Source of the DNA: Clostridiales bacterium
Lineage (GTDB): Bacteria > Bacillota > Peptococcia > Peptococcales > Peptococcaceae
Length of the DNA stretch: 8,908 nucleotides
Assembly (NCBI GenBank): GCA_003343815.1
Contig: QAKL01000013.1
Location: 1 to 8,908, forward strand
Direction of reading: 5' to 3'
The number at the start of each line of letters is the position of its first letter. The first letter of the stretch is position 1. Positions 7,253 through 8,908 of the stretch are shown in pieces. The translations under genes were made by a program, and so were the position numbers. The notes under the pieces are model-generated. The model was not told the DNA's origin and did no database searches. It saw only the letters and a program-made list of their open reading frames with translations.

Positions 7253-7290
7253 GGGGAGATTATGAGGCGAAGAATATGTATTTTAGGTTG

Positions 7291-7320
7291 AAAAAAGCTG
7301 TATCCGTGTGGATACAGCTT
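7291..7320 (-). terminator. Rho-independent terminator of the rhodanese-like gene
   Basis: A perfect 11-base stem, AAGCTGTATCC / GGATACAGCTT, with a four-base loop. On the minus strand the stem runs into six T residues (7296-7291), the first two of which also pair in the stem. It lies 13 bases past the rhodanese-like gene's stop codon and insulates the pseudogene from transcription coming from the right. Confidence 0.92.
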
Positions 7321-7333
7321 AAAGTTATTTGTT

Positions 7334-7789
7334 TTATTCGTTTTCGGCAGTTTCGGCTTCTTTTTCGGGATAAACGATTCTCGAGGAGAAACTGTTCATC
7401 TGTCCGATGTCGTAGACGTTTTTGTAGCCTAAGGAATAGAATTCCAGACAAGCGGCTTTGGAAATATTGCCGTTATCGTTATCGTAAACGACGATTTCCG
7501 CTTTTTTATTGGGCAGACGGCGGCGGGCAGCATGGTGGATATCCACATAGGGGAAATTGATGCTGTCTTTTAAATGCGATTTAGCATAGTATTCCTCGTT
7601 GCGCACGTCGATTAAAATGATGTCCGGCTCGTTTAATTTGCTTTCGGCATCTTTCGGCGCTAAATAATGGTAGGTGACTTCGCCCATGTTTCTTTCGATT
7701 TTAGATTTTTTCGGGCGAAACATATAGATAGCAAAGCCGATAACCAGAATAGCCGGCAAAACGTAATTCATAAAGATAGGATTGTTCAT
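7334..7789 (-). CDS. Membrane-anchored rhodanese-like protein lacking the catalytic cysteine
   Basis: A 151-residue protein with an N-terminal membrane helix at about residues 8-24, a basic stop (RPKKSK), and a rhodanese-like domain at about 38-135. Rhodanese features are the IILIDVRNEEYYAKSHLKDSINFP block (DVR at 61-63, His72) and the C-terminal LGYKNVYDIGQMNSF. The active-site loop, normally YCxxGxRS, reads YDNDNGNIS (102-110). The sulfur-carrying cysteine is Asp, and the loop is one residue longer than the common form. Classical sulfurtransferase activity is therefore unlikely. I chose ATG 7789 over an in-frame GTG at 7798, because that GTG forms part of GAGGTG, an excellent ribosome site six bases from the ATG. 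With the GTG start the protein would be 154 residues. It has its own extended -10 promoter and terminator, so it looks like a single-gene unit. Confidence 0.87.
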   Translation of the reverse strand: MNNPIFMNYVLPAILVIGFAIYMFRPKKSKIERNMGEVTYHYLAPKDAESKLNEPDIILIDVRNEEYYAKSHLKDSINFPYVDIHHAARRRLPNKKAEIVVYDNDNGNISKAACLEFYSLGYKNVYDIGQMNSFSSRIVYPEKEAETAENE

Positions 7790-7822
7790 CTTTTTCACCT
7801 CGCTTAGGGGGGAGTTTCTTTT

Positions 7823-7851
7823 ATTATAGCATATTTTCGGGAGAAAATAAA
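7823..7851 (-). promoter_or_regulatory. Extended -10 promoter of the rhodanese-like gene
   Basis: On the minus strand TGCTATAAT (7831-7823) is a perfect -10 with the extended TG element. The -35 position (7851-7846, TTTATT, 17-base spacer) is poor, which is common for extended -10 promoters. A TATTTTC / GAAAATA inverted repeat (7832-7838 and 7843-7849) lies directly upstream of the -10. No terminator is seen between the IMP dehydrogenase stop and this promoter, so read-through from that gene may add to expression. Confidence 0.65.
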
Positions 7852-7858
7852 GAGAAAC

Positions 7859-8908
7859 TTACGCTCTGGTCGGCGAAGTGGACTGATCTTTCAATAATAC
7901 GTCGTGCGCGCCACCCTCGATGATACTGGTCGAGGAGACGAGAGTGATTTTGGCGTTTTTCTGCAATTCGGGGATCGTCAGGACGCCGCAGTTGCACATA
8001 GTGGATTTGACTTTGGAGAGGGATAACTGGACGTTGTCCTTTAAAGCGCCGGCATACGGCACATAGGAATCGACGCCCTCTTCAAAGGATAACTTGCCTT
8101 TGCCGCCTAAATCGTAGCGCTGCCAGTTGCGGGCACGAGCGGAGCCCTCACCCCAGTACTCTTTCATGTAGCTGCCGTTGATTTTGACTTTGTTGGTCGG
8201 GCTCTCGTCGAAGCGGGAGAAATAGCGGCCGAGCATGATGAAGTCGGCGCCCATGGCTAATGCCAAGGTCATGTGGTAGTCGTGGACGATACCGCCATCG
8301 GAGCAAATCGGGATATAAATACCGGTTTCCTCGAAATATTCGTCGCGAGCCTTAGCGACCTCGATAACTGCGGTAGCCTGACCGCGGCCGATACCTTTTT
8401 GCTCGCGGGTGATGCAGATAGAGCCGCCGCCGATACCGATTTTGATGAAATCAGCGCCTGCCTCGGCCAAGAAACGGAAGCCCTCGCGGTCGACGACATT
8501 ACCGGCGCCGACTTTGACGGTGTCACCGTATTTTTCACGGATAAACTGGAGAGTAAGCTTCTGCCATTCGCTGTAGCCTTCGGAGGAGTCGATGCAGAGT
8601 ACGTCAGCTCCTGCTTCGACTAATGCCGGAACTCTCTCGGCGTAGTCGCGGGTATTGATCCCGGCGCCGACCATATAGCGCTTATTAGCGTCCAATAATT
8701 CGTTGGGATTGGCCTTGCGGGAATCATAGTCTTTGCGGAAAACGAAATGCACTAAATGACCGTTTGCATCAACAATCGGCAGGGAGTTTAATTTATTGTC
8801 CCAAATGATGTCGTTGGCTTCTTTTAAAGTCGTGCCGTCTTTGGCTACGACTAATTTTTCTAACGGGGTCATAAATTCGCTTACTTTTAAATCCAAGCTC
8901 ATGCGGCT
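7859..8908 (-). CDS. guaB: IMP dehydrogenase, C-terminal part (5' end beyond window)
   Basis: The frame is open to the right edge, giving the last 349 residues of a protein that should be about 500 long. IMP dehydrogenase oxidises IMP to XMP with NAD+, the first committed step to GMP. The visible part starts in the CBS-domain insert (VSEFMTPLEKLVVA, then SLPIVDANGHLVHFVFRKDYD). It continues through the barrel: GAGINTRDY, GADVLCIDSSEG, VGAGNVVD, the catalytic loop GIGGGSICITRE with the nucleophilic Cys, SDGGIVHDY and MGADFIMLGRYFSRF. A flap follows, with NWQRYD supplying the Arg-Tyr pair and GVDSYVPYAG. The loop differs from the common GIGPGSICTTR form (Gly for Pro, Ile for Thr), which I associate with a divergent Bacillota-type enzyme. 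The methionine at 8902 is internal: the frame continues upstream, and the N-terminal barrel half and first CBS domain are absent from the window. Confidence 0.94.
   Translation of the reverse strand, partial: SRMSLDLKVSEFMTPLEKLVVAKDGTTLKEANDIIWDNKLNSLPIVDANGHLVHFVFRKDYDSRKANPNELLDANKRYMVGAGINTRDYAERVPALVEAGADVLCIDSSEGYSEWQKLTLQFIREKYGDTVKVGAGNVVDREGFRFLAEAGADFIKIGIGGGSICITREQKGIGRGQATAVIEVAKARDEYFEETGIYIPICSDGGIVHDYHMTLALAMGADFIMLGRYFSRFDESPTNKVKINGSYMKEYWGEGSARARNWQRYDLGGKGKLSFEEGVDSYVPYAGALKDNVQLSLSKVKSTMCNCGVLTIPELQKNAKITLVSSTSIIEGGAHDVLLKDQSTSPTRA

Noticed and set aside
7246..7560. A plus-strand 104-codon open frame across the terminator and rhodanese-like gene.
   Set aside because: It is antisense to a well-supported gene and terminator and has an arginine- and aromatic-rich composition typical of a chance frame.
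7790..7798. GTG at 7798 as the start of the rhodanese-like protein.
   Set aside because: The GTG is the end of a GAGGTG ribosome site correctly spaced for ATG 7789.
8900..8902. ATG at 8902 as the start of a complete 347-residue IMP dehydrogenase.
   Set aside because: The frame continues in-frame to the edge, and the visible protein begins in the CBS insert, so the N-terminal barrel half must lie outside the window.

Overview
The window looks like ordinary chromosome from an anaerobic member of the Bacillota (Clostridia or Negativicutes-like). The reasons are strong GGAGG-type ribosome binding sites, compact gene spacing, the DUF554 and DUF4446 families, a Sec lipoprotein signal, and a clostridial-style IMP dehydrogenase. 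This placement is inference; no rRNA or species marker is present. I see no CRISPR array, tRNA, insertion sequence, integrase or phage gene.

Left block, 1-2637, minus strand: a tight operon transcribed leftwards from a promoter near 2608-2637. The order is a DUF554 membrane protein, a DUF4446 membrane-anchored protein, a BaiN/HI0933-family flavoprotein, and the first 37 codons of a small membrane-anchored protein cut by the left edge. Gaps are 13, 2 and 21 bases, with ribosome binding sites placed in or beside the preceding gene's end.

Middle block, 2722-6683, plus strand: a divergent extended -10 promoter drives a 620-residue exported lipoprotein flavoenzyme (FAD_oxidored family with an SLH-like tail). 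Inorganic pyrophosphatase (ppa) and an AlbA/Schlafen-type ATP-binding regulator with a C-terminal winged helix follow. The last two are 18 bases apart and end at a clear hairpin terminator, 6655-6683, that can work in both directions.

Right block, 6712-8908, minus strand: first, reading left to right, a decayed acyl-CoA thioester hydrolase/BAAT-type gene. It has an in-frame stop, two frame changes and a large internal deletion, but still has a promoter-like sequence. Next is a membrane-anchored rhodanese-like protein that lacks the catalytic cysteine, with its own terminator and extended -10 promoter. Last is the C-terminal 349 residues of IMP dehydrogenase, whose start lies beyond the right edge.

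The genes are mostly housekeeping (pyrophosphate removal, GMP synthesis) mixed with poorly characterised redox and membrane proteins. I did not find a convincing new multi-gene system. The best leads are the exported flavoprotein with an altered nucleotide-binding loop, the cysteine-less rhodanese, the pyrophosphatase-AlbA pair, and the thioesterase pseudogene.
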